DNA from: Candidatus Poribacteria bacterium
Lineage (GTDB): Bacteria > Poribacteria > WGA-4E > WGA-3G
Assembly (NCBI GenBank): GCA_022827225.1
Contig: JAJDTJ010000050.1
Location: forward strand, 1-60,178
DNA length: 60,178 nucleotides
Direction of reading: 5' to 3'
The notes beneath the pieces were generated by a model. It ran no database searches and was not told the DNA's origin. It worked only from the letters and a program-made list of their open reading frames with translations. This document shows, in pieces, positions 42,305 through 50,979 of the stretch. A program made the position numbers and the translations under genes. Within the stretch, counting starts at the first letter, position 1. Each line of letters starts with the position of its first letter.

Positions 42305-42360
42305 GATAACTCTCGTCGTGAGGTAAACACTTAAAATGGATAACTCTCACTGCGAGGCAA
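42305..42360 (+). promoter_or_regulatory. Direct repeats just upstream of the glycosyltransferase gene
   Basis: GATAACTCTCGTCGTGAGGT (42305-) and GATAACTCTCACTGCGAGGC (42339-) are 34 bases apart and lie right before the start at 42373. They may be operator half-sites or a recent slip duplication. Confidence 0.35.
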
Positions 42361-42372
42361 CCTCAAAAAAAA

Positions 42373-43779
42373 ATGCTGAAATTTTCAACAGAAGATTGCC
42401 CAAAAAAGATGCATATCGTGCTTCTGAGCGTTATTGTGACGTTTGGTGCTGTCCTCCGTTTTTGGAACTTAGGAGATTGGAGTTTTTGGATTGACGAGGC
42501 GTTCACAGTCCGAGATGCTCAAAACTTGTCGTTCGACAGCTTGCAATCTATTCCGAATCCGATTCCGTACCTTGCAGTGAAGTTATCAATCCGCATCAGT
42601 GGTAATAGCGAATGGGGGAGCCGTCTGATTCCGTGTATCGTGGGGATTATCTCAATTCCGGCTGTTTTCGGATTAGGACGAACACTGTATAATTGGCGTG
42701 TTGGACTTTTTAGCAGTGCGTTTGTGGCGTGCGCCAGTTGGCATCTGTTTTGGGCACAGAACGCTCGTTATCCGGTCTTTACCTTTCTGTTTGCGATCTT
42801 AACGGCGTGGTGCTTCTATCTGTCTCTGGAGCGCGATTCGACGCTTCTGATGATAGGTGCCCTCGCTTGCTGCCTGTGTCTAATTCTCTCACATACGCTC
42901 TCGGTCGTCATCGTTCCGGCGTTAGCGGTTTATGCTGTCATCTGCCTCATAGAAAAATCGGATCGGAAGCGATGGCTAAATCTGCTTATCTTTTTTGTCC
43001 CGTTTGCGATACCGGTGTTCACCTTGGCGTTTTCAGAGGTACGCGGTTATCTTTTCGCTGGCTGGGGACGCAACGAATGGCAGCGGAGTCCGCTCTATAT
43101 TGTCTTAACGCTTGTGCAAGGCGTGAGTGTTCCAGTAGCCGTAACTGCTTTTTTCGGTGCCACTTCGACCGCATTTAATAAGTCAACGCGTTTTCTAATC
43201 TGTTATGCGGGTGTGCCGTTAGTCCTCTTTCTTATCGCCTCGCAGCTTCAAAATGTCGCTGGCTATTATCTGTTCTGGACGACGGCAGCCTATTTCGTTC
43301 TCGCCGGTGTTGCGTGTGAACAGGTATGGAAAATAGTAGAGGGTAAGACCGCCAGAATACTCGGTATACTTGTACCTTGTGTGTTAGTGGTGACGCTGCT
43401 CTCACAGGATTACCTCTACTTCAAGATAGAAAATGGTGGGAGACCGAAGTGGCGGGAGGCGTTTGGAGCCATCCGGACAGAGATGCGTCCCACCGATAAA
43501 GTGGTGCTTTCAGAACCTGAGATGGGTAAATATTATCTTCCAGAATTGACCTCTGTTTACATCGGTGGGCTATTAGACAATCCGGAAGCGTTTGAAAAAA
43601 CGTGGGAAGATTCAGGGAGAGATCGTTTATGGTTCGTCGTTGATGTTGCAAGTTTTAATGTCTTCGATGGAAATGAAAACGTCCGCAGTTGGATTCGCCA
43701 ACGCGGACATATTGTTAAAACGTTCCCCGCGTTCTCGCGAGCGAAAGACAGAACGATTCACATTTATGTTCTGGAGTAG
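42373..43779 (+). CDS. GT39/ArnT-type membrane glycosyltransferase
   Basis: 468 residues, about ten membrane helices. The first loop has the PMT-family acidic motif in GDWSFWIDEAFTVRD (Asp-Glu), followed by ISGNSEWGSRLIPCIVGIISI and VFGLGRTLYNWRVGLFSSAF, the usual next two helices. The C-terminal 100 residues form a soluble domain (VVLSEPEMGKYYLPELTSVY). Such enzymes use polyprenyl-phosphate sugars to modify lipids or proteins outside the inner membrane. The acceptor is unknown. It converges with the barrel gene downstream, and a long leader with repeats precedes it. Confidence 0.78.
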   Translation: MLKFSTEDCPKKMHIVLLSVIVTFGAVLRFWNLGDWSFWIDEAFTVRDAQNLSFDSLQSIPNPIPYLAVKLSIRISGNSEWGSRLIPCIVGIISIPAVFGLGRTLYNWRVGLFSSAFVACASWHLFWAQNARYPVFTFLFAILTAWCFYLSLERDSTLLMIGALACCLCLILSHTLSVVIVPALAVYAVICLIEKSDRKRWLNLLIFFVPFAIPVFTLAFSEVRGYLFAGWGRNEWQRSPLYIVLTLVQGVSVPVAVTAFFGATSTAFNKSTRFLICYAGVPLVLFLIASQLQNVAGYYLFWTTAAYFVLAGVACEQVWKIVEGKTARILGILVPCVLVVTLLSQDYLYFKIENGGRPKWREAFGAIRTEMRPTDKVVLSEPEMGKYYLPELTSVYIGGLLDNPEAFEKTWEDSGRDRLWFVVDVASFNVFDGNENVRSWIRQRGHIVKTFPAFSRAKDRTIHIYVLE

Positions 43780-43832
43780 GATCCAACAGGTGGAATATCT
43801 CTACCAGAAATCGCAGGGTTGTAAGAACAACG

Positions 43833-46055
43833 TTATATGCCGAATGTATTCGTATACTTTAGTAACACCGTGCGTCCCCTCGTCAACAATTTTCTTGGGA
43901 CCTTATCTTCTCTGTCCGTGTTGAGATTCTCATTATAGACCAACCAGAGGTCATTCCCCTCACGAAAATTATATCGAAACCGAATATTTGTTGAGAACCG
44001 ATCATTAGCACTATTATATTGCACAAATGCATTCAGAGAGAGGTGTGTGTTTAGAGCTGCGCGGGTGCGCAATCGAACAACATGTGCGTTAAACCCTTGG
44101 CTACGCTCAGGAAAACGGACAACATTCACTTCGTATTCACTGATCATTTCTAAATGTCGGGACACATTCCATGTCGGTTTAACGCCACATTCAAGTCGCC
44201 ATCCATCAAAAAAACCGCCGAAAGACCAATTAAAATCCGTACGGAACAATTTTTTACTTGGCATATCAAATTTGCCCTTAGCCTCGAAGGTAGTGTACCT
44301 GCCTGCTGGAACCACTGTGTTTTTCGGAAAATCCTCCTCTTCGGTGAGGTCTTCATAATCCATTTGCAGGTCGAGTGTCGCGACTGCCCCCGACTTCCAC
44401 TCGAGATCCATATCATAGTCAAGTTGCGCGGATTCCACAGAATTATCTTCATTCCTGATAACAACGAACCCTTTAAATTGTAACGGACTGACCTTTCTAA
44501 TTGAAGTCCCTTTTTTTATCAGCCAATCATAACGAGCCCCCCACTGCAGTTGCGTGAAATCCTTTCGTTTTGTATATCCGAGTCCGGGTGAAAAGTCCTT
44601 GCCTCTCCGCGCTGCGACGAGTTCATAATCGAATCCGACATCGGTGCGCCGGGTGAGTTCTGCGAGAAACATGGCTGTATCGAAAAAATTGGATGCCTGC
44701 TCTTCAAAAGTTTGTCCCCACTTAAGCGTCAGATACTCTTTTCCAAACAGTCGAAGAATGCTGTCAACTCCATAAGCGAAGTTGCGATTGCCCTCCTCAT
44801 CCATACGATTTGTTGCCATGACCCCAGCATAGGAATATGGATTAAGAACTTGCCGACGGAGTCGTAGTACCCCAAAGTTTTCACTCGGAACGTCTTCCTT
44901 ACGTGCGGTTTGCATGTCAAGGAAACCGAGGTCCCAATCACCAATACGCCCAACGAGCCTCACACCTCCAATGATCGGGATTTGTTCATCATCCCGGATG
45001 CCGATGCGACGGCTATGAAAAAGTCGGGCACGATCAATGAAATTGAAGGCGAAAATCCCGGAACGTTCTTGAAAAAACTGCCGTTTCTCTGGGAAAAAGA
45101 GCGAAAATCGGCTCAAATTAACTTGCTGATCATCGGCTTCTGCTTGGGCAAAGTCAGGGTTTAGCGTGGTATCTAAGGTGAGGTTGCTGGTGACATTATA
45201 TTTTATATCAAGTCCAACACTTCTCGCCAACGCATTTTCGAGATGATAAGCGGTTTTAGTATCATTTAGTGTAGGTGTTTGCTCAAGACCGCCGATAATG
45301 TAAGGCGTAAAGTAAACAGGTTTTTGACTGTAAACCTGATTCAAAACGATAGGATGTGCCCGCGAAGGTGTATCAATCCCGCGTTCCGGAGATAGGTTCG
45401 GGAAGACAACTCGCTCGTTTTTTCGGGCAATATTTCGATAAGCGATTAATCCCATGACCACCGTACCTCCTTCATCCTGAAAACTCAGGCTGGAGAATGG
45501 GATACGCATTTCAACGAACCAGCCTTTTTCATTTTGGACCGTGGCGACATCCCAATAGGTATCCCAGTTTTTGTTATCAGATTTGCCATCATTAAAGATG
45601 GCTTCATCACCGCGAATACCGGCTGGTGTCGTCCAAAATGACAAGGCGCTTTTCTTGTCGTTGAAGGTATCAAGAATGATCCCAAATTTATCATCCTTGC
45701 TCGATCTATCTCGATAGAGCGAGTTCACACGAACCCCGGAGGGATCCGTATCATAACACCGCGCTGAACAGTAAAGATAATCCTTATCATAAGCGATTCT
45801 AATCTCTGTTCTCTCGGTGGGTTCACCTTCATAAGTGGGTTTGTACATGATCATAGGGAGGGGTTCAATCCGCTGCCATCCAGGTTCATCACTCAAGCCA
45901 TCAATCAGGATAGCCTCTGCTAAGTAGGTTAATGGTAGGGGTTCTTGGGCGTTGGTGGCACTTACAGAGAAAACAAGGATTAGAATCACGCACGCCATAG
46001 TAAACTTTGGTAGATATCCCATTTTTTCGTTCAAAGCATTCAGAATGCATTCCAT
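43833..46055 (-). CDS. CBM9-like domain plus DUF5916 outer-membrane barrel
   Basis: 740 residues. A signal follows a short hydrophilic start (CVILILVFSVSATNAQ, so cleavage near residue 36). Residues about 45-235 are a carbohydrate-binding family 9-like domain (DGLSDEPGWQRIEPLPMIMY, IRIAYDKDYLYCSARCYDTD, FGIILDTFNDKKSALSFWTT). The rest is the DUF5916 barrel: LDIKYNVTSNLTLDTTLNPD, FSLFFPEKRQFFQERSGIF and then about 18 beta strands. Such proteins are frequent in glycan-using Gram-negatives and may import or anchor sugar chains. It begins 8 bases after the DUF4956 stop and belongs to the same transcript. A second possible start is at 46022. Confidence 0.85.
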   Translation of the reverse strand: MECILNALNEKMGYLPKFTMACVILILVFSVSATNAQEPLPLTYLAEAILIDGLSDEPGWQRIEPLPMIMYKPTYEGEPTERTEIRIAYDKDYLYCSARCYDTDPSGVRVNSLYRDRSSKDDKFGIILDTFNDKKSALSFWTTPAGIRGDEAIFNDGKSDNKNWDTYWDVATVQNEKGWFVEMRIPFSSLSFQDEGGTVVMGLIAYRNIARKNERVVFPNLSPERGIDTPSRAHPIVLNQVYSQKPVYFTPYIIGGLEQTPTLNDTKTAYHLENALARSVGLDIKYNVTSNLTLDTTLNPDFAQAEADDQQVNLSRFSLFFPEKRQFFQERSGIFAFNFIDRARLFHSRRIGIRDDEQIPIIGGVRLVGRIGDWDLGFLDMQTARKEDVPSENFGVLRLRRQVLNPYSYAGVMATNRMDEEGNRNFAYGVDSILRLFGKEYLTLKWGQTFEEQASNFFDTAMFLAELTRRTDVGFDYELVAARRGKDFSPGLGYTKRKDFTQLQWGARYDWLIKKGTSIRKVSPLQFKGFVVIRNEDNSVESAQLDYDMDLEWKSGAVATLDLQMDYEDLTEEEDFPKNTVVPAGRYTTFEAKGKFDMPSKKLFRTDFNWSFGGFFDGWRLECGVKPTWNVSRHLEMISEYEVNVVRFPERSQGFNAHVVRLRTRAALNTHLSLNAFVQYNSANDRFSTNIRFRYNFREGNDLWLVYNENLNTDREDKVPRKLLTRGRTVLLKYTNTFGI

Positions 46056-46063
46056 TCCAGATG

Positions 46064-46717
46064 TTATTCTTTATCCATTCTCACTTCTGTGATACCTTCA
46101 ATCCTCGAAAGTTCATTAAAAAAAGCGAGCCACTCCTGTGGATTCGCCAGTTTGATAAGGAAACTCAGTTCAACCACCTGCGATTTTTTGATCCGTTTTT
46201 CAAGTAAGCGTTCGTAAATGAGGTGTGCGTCGAAAGCCGCACGATAAACAGTTTCGGCGTTTGCATCAGGCGGCAGGCAAAATTCTAAACTGAATCCGTT
46301 ATTGTTGCCGGAACGTTGATGCCAATGGTAGATACCGAGAATAATAATACCGATGAGAAAAGTTGACAAAATCGCGATGGATAAATTGTTCGTTCCAACT
46401 GCCATACCGACAACCAACGCGTAGCAGACAAAGCCAATATCTCGTGGGTCTTGGATTGCAGTACGAAACCGGATGATTGACAGCGCACCGACTAAACTAA
46501 ATGCCCGCGCGATATTATCACCTATGATCACCATCACAACTGCTATCAGCATACAGAGAATGATGAGTGTATCAGTAAACGATTTTTGTGGGACTTTGGT
46601 TTGTGTCCATTGGTAGATATTAACGATAAAAACGCTTAGGACAAACGAAAGTAATAATTGAAAAGCATTCGTACCGAATGTTGCCGGTGATGGCAGGGTT
46701 AAAAAGTTAAATAACAT
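46064..46717 (-). CDS. DUF4956 membrane protein
   Basis: 217 residues, four membrane helices at about 20-40, 48-68, 85-105 and 110-130. The block GDNIARAFSLVGALSIIRFR followed by DPRDIGFVCYALVVGMAVG is the hallmark of DUF4956, and the C-terminal 80 residues form a soluble ACT-like domain (VVELSFLIKLANPQEWLAFF). In other genomes this family often sits beside VTC-type polyphosphate polymerases or CotH kinases; neither is here. Its start codon touches the remains of a transposase gene on the other strand, so its promoter may have been replaced by an insertion. Confidence 0.82.
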   Translation of the reverse strand: MLFNFLTLPSPATFGTNAFQLLLSFVLSVFIVNIYQWTQTKVPQKSFTDTLIILCMLIAVVMVIIGDNIARAFSLVGALSIIRFRTAIQDPRDIGFVCYALVVGMAVGTNNLSIAILSTFLIGIIILGIYHWHQRSGNNNGFSLEFCLPPDANAETVYRAAFDAHLIYERLLEKRIKKSQVVELSFLIKLANPQEWLAFFNELSRIEGITEVRMDKE

Positions 46718-47064
46718 GGACAGATGGCAAGCAGCACTTCGGATTTGATACCTATCGCCTGAAATCTCGGAAAAGCATCAATCGCTTTGTGCAACTGAGT
46801 TTTGTTGCAGCAAGTCTCAGGAAGTTGATATTCACAACACGCGAGGCTCCACAGAAAGTAATAAGTGTTCAGGAGGTCTGTGAGTATCTCGGCATTCATT
46901 GGTATCTTCTGAAGAAACTTACACAAGGTTTACGGCTGGTTCATCTCTGGTCGCAAATGGCAGTCGCGTCATTTTCTGCCAAGTTCAGACGAAAAACAAA
47001 TTCGCAGAATATTAATGTTCGTTTTCAAGACGATATGCTCCTGCCTTTTGACAAGGCAGTATAA
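46717..47064 (+). pseudogene. Transposase remnant, C-terminal 115 residues
   Basis: An open frame without a start reads WTDGKQHFGFDTYRLKSRKS, then INRFVQLSFVAASLRKLIF and a helical tail LLKKLTQGLRLVHLWSQMAV, ending at 47064. KQHFGFDTYR followed by a hydrophobic INRFV-x-L helix is the C-terminal end of DDE transposases of the IS701/IS4-like kind, in which the final catalytic Glu lies further upstream and is lost here. It abuts the DUF4956 start on the other strand, marking where an insertion sequence entered and then decayed. Confidence 0.6.
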
Positions 47065-47383
47065 GTTTACAATATCGTCCAAATTTTAGTAATAATATGG
47101 CATACGAGTATTATACCTGTCTTTATGGAGAGAAGTCAAGGTTTTTTGTCACTTTTCATTTACTCCTATTTAGAAAACGCGCCACACCCAATAAAAACAT
47201 CTCCTTAAATTTAAAAAAACGCGATAACCCCTTATATTTATTGACTTTATCGCTTGTTTAAGACACCAAAACCAGAAAAATGTTCCTTAAGTTCAAAACA
47301 ACTAATTCCGAAATAAAATATAGGGCAAACTTGGAAACTTAGCAATCAAGATTTGCCCTTACAAGACAATTTACTTATAGTTT
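47065..47383. other. Intergenic region next to the transposase remnant
   Basis: No gene seen. It has AT-rich stretches, GCGATA/TATCGC-type pairing around 47221-47254, and a hairpin at about 47332-47363 in which AGGGCAAA pairs with TTTGCCCT, with CTTG/CAAG inside. Confidence 0.5.
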
Positions 47384-47519
47384 GTATCAAATGACCCCAT
47401 GAGTTATAATCATCATATGGGTTCACCTAACAGGTAGATGTATTTGCATCCGCAACACGCTCTTCATGGAGGTCACTATGAAACGCCAGAAGGATACCGC
47501 TGTTAGATGTGTTTACATA

Positions 47520-47584
47520 GCACTCCGCTGGAGTGCGGTCCCTTCAGTCCGCTTTTCTATAGATATATTGCTCCGCTGGAGCAA
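47520..47584. repeat. Two CTCCGCTGGAG hairpins
   Basis: GCACTCC-GCT-GGAGTGC (47520-47536) and TTGCTCC-GCT-GGAGCAA (47568-47584) are perfect 7-base stems with the same core but different outer bases, i.e. compensatory changes. Confidence 0.65.
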
Positions 47585-47621
47585 AGAGACTTCTTGGCAC
47601 CGAACGGCATGGTGTGTTTTT

Positions 47622-47678
47622 TGTAGGAGCGAGTGTTTTCGGGCATAAATCAGATCGCGAGTAAAACTCGCTCCTACA
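47622..47678. repeat. Dispersed palindromic repeat, TCGCTCCTACA type, copy 3
   Basis: TGTAGGAGCGAG and CTCGCTCCTACA are perfect complements 33 bases apart; between them GCGAG/CTCGC pair again around TAAAA. Related to 9258-9283 and 29920-29945. Confidence 0.6.
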
Positions 47679-47834
47679 CGGAGGGGTCGCTTTGACAAAA
47701 TGTTTATACACCCTGTCGGCTGGTGCTCAATGAGGTTGAAAAAGATGCCAGCGAACCCAACTCAACCCACTCATCAATGATGGATGGGAAGCTAATAAAC
47801 ATCAGTATTCCAGCTATCATAAGGTCATTTGATA

Positions 47835-50800
47835 CTATTTCATTATTAGCATTTTACGCGTGGCGGTGAAATCGCCTGCAGTAAGTGAAAAGAAATAGAT
47901 TCCACTTGCAACCGATTCACCCAAGGCATTTCTACCATCCCAATACGCCGCACGACTCCGTGATTCATAGATGCCGACAGGTTGATGTCCTAATTCAAGC
48001 CTCCGCACCAACTTCCCATTGGCAGCATAGATGGCAATGCTGACATCCGCTGGGGCTGCTAACTGATAGGGTATCCATGTTTCCGGGTTGAAGGGGTTCG
48101 GATAGTTCGGTAATAGGGTTGTTGCTTTGGGTGTTAGTGTATCGAGAAGCTGCTCAAGGATCAGAAGTCCGCGCTGGAAAATGGGGTCTGTCAAGTTCAT
48201 CTCCCGTGCTTCCCGTAACCACGTTTCCACGGCTGCCCTTGTAGGAGCGATCTCCAGATGGCGACTCCATATTTCAGGGGCGGCGGAAACTGTATTTCCA
48301 AATGCTGCAGCGACAAGCGTTAAATCTATGATATTGACGACCCCATCTCCGTTGACATCCGCAGCGTTTGATCCAATTTTCCCAAAGTTGGAAGCGACTA
48401 AGGTGAGATCAATAATGTTAACGATACCGTCGTTATTCACATCTTCGGCGAGTTGTGGCGGTTCAGTGATCTCTGCGCCTTCTACTTGTGGCGTAGAACT
48501 GCCGCCCGCCCTGTCTGTGAGTAGCACGTTAGATAAGTTCACAGTCGAGGCTTTAGCAGCGACGACCTCAAACGTGAGGGTTGTCAGGGTGCCATCCCCG
48601 CTGTTTTCACCTGCAAGAGATGTCCCACCGATCATCACGGTGTTTCCTTCAATAACCGGTGGAATAAAAAACGCATCCGCGGGCAGATAGTCTCCATTCG
48701 CACTCTCCACATAGCGGAGGGCTGATGCATCAAATTCCACGGTGGCTTGATAACCCGCGACATTTTCTCCGCCGGTGATATTGAATAAGAACGTGAGTTG
48801 TTCACCGATAGCCGGGGACACCACTGTTTGGGGCATAAGGCTTACCGTGGCGATTGATGGAGGCACAGCAATAGGGTTTTCCTCAGATTCCAGCACTTCC
48901 ACAATCAACAGAAGATCCTCACGATTTACGAAACCATCCTTATTGACATCAGGATTTGGATTTACACCAGAAACAGCGGTTGTGCCGAAGTGTGAGGCAA
49001 CCACTACCAAGTCAGATACATCAACCACGCCGTCGTTGTTAATATCAACGCGCACTATATCATTTCGCATAATTGGAAACGTTTCTTGTGTGAGAAATCC
49101 ATTTATATCAATGACCTGAAGTTGTATCTCGGTCGATGATCCCACTGCTAATTCCGTTGTCGTAAATTCGATCTGGTCAATTTCAGTATCGAGCATTTTA
49201 CAACTGTGTAGTTTCACACCATCGACTGGATCACCTGCGGCAGCTGGGATAACCAACTGTGCCTGATGAAGTTCATCGGCATCTGCCACTTCAAAACGTA
49301 AACGGATTGTATTTGACGGTAAGGCGAGAGGAGGGTGCATCGTAATCGTTGTAGGTTCATTAAAGGAAATGTCGCTATTGTTAAAGTAACGGTGTACATT
49401 CAACCATTCGGCGGCACAATAAGACAATCGGTCTCGGTTGTCTCCATAAGACATCATATAAGCGTCGTTTCGGAAATCGTGTCGCAAGCCGAAGGCGTGT
49501 CCGAGTTCATGTGCGGCAGTATCAACACCCGAATTTCCAACGAAACAGTTACCCGAGGCGGGGACAACCGCCCTACCGCCAGTCGTCCCATAGATACCCC
49601 CTTGTCCACACCACTGGACATCAATTCTTTCAGAACCGGTATCTACAGAGATGAGGTAGAGATTTTTTGATATATCGAAATCGTCCTCAATCTCTTCTAT
49701 AATTTTGTCAAAGGTCCCATGATCGTAATGCCTATCCGTGAATCGTCCGTTCACATGATGAACCACTGCTTGACCGTTGGCATCGGTTTCAAAGGAAAAA
49801 GTTTTTCTACCGAATCCGTGAGCGTCCATCTGTTCGGCGTAAAACCTTTGGACATCTCTAACCAAGGTATCCAATTTCGTGTCAATATCGTGTTGCGCGG
49901 TGCGGTTCATTGGGAGAAAGTAGATCAGGCGCACCATTTCGCGTTGTTGCAGCGTCTGTAGATAGGATTCTATGTTCTGGACACGGACAACACCATCGTC
50001 TCCACCGCTTGCGAGCGTCTTTCCATCAGGCGAAAAGGCAGCACCGAAAACCCATGCGGAATGTCCTGTCAAGGTCGTGATTTCCTCTCCACTTTCGACA
50101 GCCCAAAGCGTTACCGCCGAATGTCCAGTGCTGGCGAGTGCTTTCCCATCTGGGGAGAAATCAAGGGTATACGCAGTTCCTCTATTACTCTGAAGGGTGC
50201 CGACGGGTGACCAATCGGAAACATCCCAGAGTTTGATCACCCCGTGATAGCCAGCACTTGCGAGGGTTCTGCCATCAGGAGAAAAAACGAGTGTATCAAC
50301 CCTCACGGTATCCCCTTCAAGTTGGGCGATAACTTTTCGCTCTTGAATGTTCCAAATCTTTACGTTCCCCTGATTGTCTCCGGTAGCAAGCAGCTCTCCA
50401 TTCGGAGAGAACGCTAACGCCATGACCCACTCGTTGTGTTGCAGTGTCGTGATTTCGTTTTGCGTGCTGACTTCCCAAAGTTTTACATCCATACCGGCTG
50501 TTGCCAGGAGTTGTCCATTGGGTGAGAATGCCACCTCTATGACTGCGGATCGATTTCGACCAATAATATGTTCAAGTGTCGCGATGTGTGCTCCTGCCTC
50601 AACATCCCACAATCTGAAAGTCCAATCATTACCCCCGCTGACAAGGCGTGTGCCATCCGGTGAAAATGCCACTGAATTAATTTGGTCACGGTGTCCCCGT
50701 AACGTTGTTACGATGGTGTTGTCCTGCAAATCCCATATTTTGATGGTGGTGTCGTCACCGGCACTTGCAAGAAGTGAGTTGTTTACAGGTGAAAACTTCA

Positions 50801-50912
50801 CTGTTTGAACAGAACCGCCATGCCGTAGCACAACGGGGTGTTGCTGCGCAAAAATTGGGAGTAAAAGACTGAATAAGAGCGTCAAAATAGCAATTAGATA
50901 CCTGAAATGCAT
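47835..50912 (-). CDS. Secreted WD40-metzincin-dockerin-cohesin-dockerin protein
   Basis: 1025 residues. Order: signal 1-22; seven WD40 blades about 27-315 (NSVAFSPDGTRL, ASAGDDTTIKIWD type); a zinc protease domain about 325-515 with HELGHAFGLRHD at 468-479 (HExxHxxGxxHD) and a Met-turn YMMSYG at 485-490, the metzincin signature; a beta domain; a type-I-like dockerin at 622-673 (VDINNDGVVDVSDLVV and DVNKDGFVNREDLLLI); a cohesin-like domain about 690-800 (GYQATVEFDASALRYV, GTLTTLTFEVVA); a second dockerin 822-874 (DVNNDGIVNIIDLTLV, DVNGDGVVNIIDLTLV); and a FlgD-like C-terminal sorting-type domain 929-1025 (LLPNYPNPFNPETWIPYQLA). It is surface-bound or exported. The C-terminal 200 residues match the 816-residue protein downstream. 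The combination of a cohesin with its own dockerins on a protease and propeller is highly unusual. Confidence 0.85.
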   Translation of the reverse strand: MHFRYLIAILTLLFSLLLPIFAQQHPVVLRHGGSVQTVKFSPVNNSLLASAGDDTTIKIWDLQDNTIVTTLRGHRDQINSVAFSPDGTRLVSGGNDWTFRLWDVEAGAHIATLEHIIGRNRSAVIEVAFSPNGQLLATAGMDVKLWEVSTQNEITTLQHNEWVMALAFSPNGELLATGDNQGNVKIWNIQERKVIAQLEGDTVRVDTLVFSPDGRTLASAGYHGVIKLWDVSDWSPVGTLQSNRGTAYTLDFSPDGKALASTGHSAVTLWAVESGEEITTLTGHSAWVFGAAFSPDGKTLASGGDDGVVRVQNIESYLQTLQQREMVRLIYFLPMNRTAQHDIDTKLDTLVRDVQRFYAEQMDAHGFGRKTFSFETDANGQAVVHHVNGRFTDRHYDHGTFDKIIEEIEDDFDISKNLYLISVDTGSERIDVQWCGQGGIYGTTGGRAVVPASGNCFVGNSGVDTAAHELGHAFGLRHDFRNDAYMMSYGDNRDRLSYCAAEWLNVHRYFNNSDISFNEPTTITMHPPLALPSNTIRLRFEVADADELHQAQLVIPAAAGDPVDGVKLHSCKMLDTEIDQIEFTTTELAVGSSTEIQLQVIDINGFLTQETFPIMRNDIVRVDINNDGVVDVSDLVVVASHFGTTAVSGVNPNPDVNKDGFVNREDLLLIVEVLESEENPIAVPPSIATVSLMPQTVVSPAIGEQLTFLFNITGGENVAGYQATVEFDASALRYVESANGDYLPADAFFIPPVIEGNTVMIGGTSLAGENSGDGTLTTLTFEVVAAKASTVNLSNVLLTDRAGGSSTPQVEGAEITEPPQLAEDVNNDGIVNIIDLTLVASNFGKIGSNAADVNGDGVVNIIDLTLVAAAFGNTVSAAPEIWSRHLEIAPTRAAVETWLREAREMNLTDPIFQRGLLILEQLLDTLTPKATTLLPNYPNPFNPETWIPYQLAAPADVSIAIYAANGKLVRRLELGHQPVGIYESRSRAAYWDGRNALGESVASGIYFFSLTAGDFTATRKMLIMK

Positions 50913-50979
50913 GTGATAACTCCATTTGAATGCAATATAACCTCTGCGACAGCGACTGTTTGAAGTGTGTCATAGTTAA

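Larger units (their letters stand above)
41975..42372. other. Divergent region with promoter and structured leader
   Basis: No gene is convincing. Features: a perfect GTGCAT/ATGCAC hairpin at about 41996-42012 before the barrel gene; a strong plus-strand promoter at 42093-42121; GGTTCTCAC (42122-42130) with its exact complement GTGAGAACC (42219-42227) 88 bases later; an inner stem ACCTGC/GCAGGT (42129-42134, 42142-42147); and two direct repeats of GATAACTCTC-type at 42305-42326 and 42339-42360. Confidence 0.55.
47384..47835. mobile_element. 452-base element with 19-base terminal inverted repeats
   Basis: The left end GTATCAAATGACCCCATGA (47384-47402) and the complement of the right end (47817-47835) agree at 17 of 19 bases. 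The right end falls on the stop codon of the 1025-residue gene. Inside are two hairpins sharing CTCCGCTGGAG (47520-47536 and 47568-47584), a 12-base inverted repeat TGTAGGAGCGAG/CTCGCTCCTACA (47622-47633 and 47667-47678), and a small frame at 47478-47648 with a good ribosome site but repeat-like content. No transposase is inside, so it would be non-autonomous. No clear target duplication is seen. Confidence 0.5.

Noticed and set aside
47478..47648. 56-codon frame MKRQKDTAV... with a good ribosome site
   Set aside because: Most of its length is made of the CTCCGCTGGAG and TGTAGGAGCGAG repeat hairpins, so coding is unlikely; kept as part of the repeat island.
48236..48252. TGTAGGAGCGA string inside the large WD40 gene (and at about 55870)
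   Set aside because: It encodes the conserved IAPT segment of the C-terminal module in both genes and has no palindromic partner, so it is not counted as a repeat copy.
48127..48690. 187-codon plus-strand frame inside the WD40-metzincin gene
   Set aside because: Ser/Ala/Thr-rich mirror of dockerin and cohesin code; no start signal.
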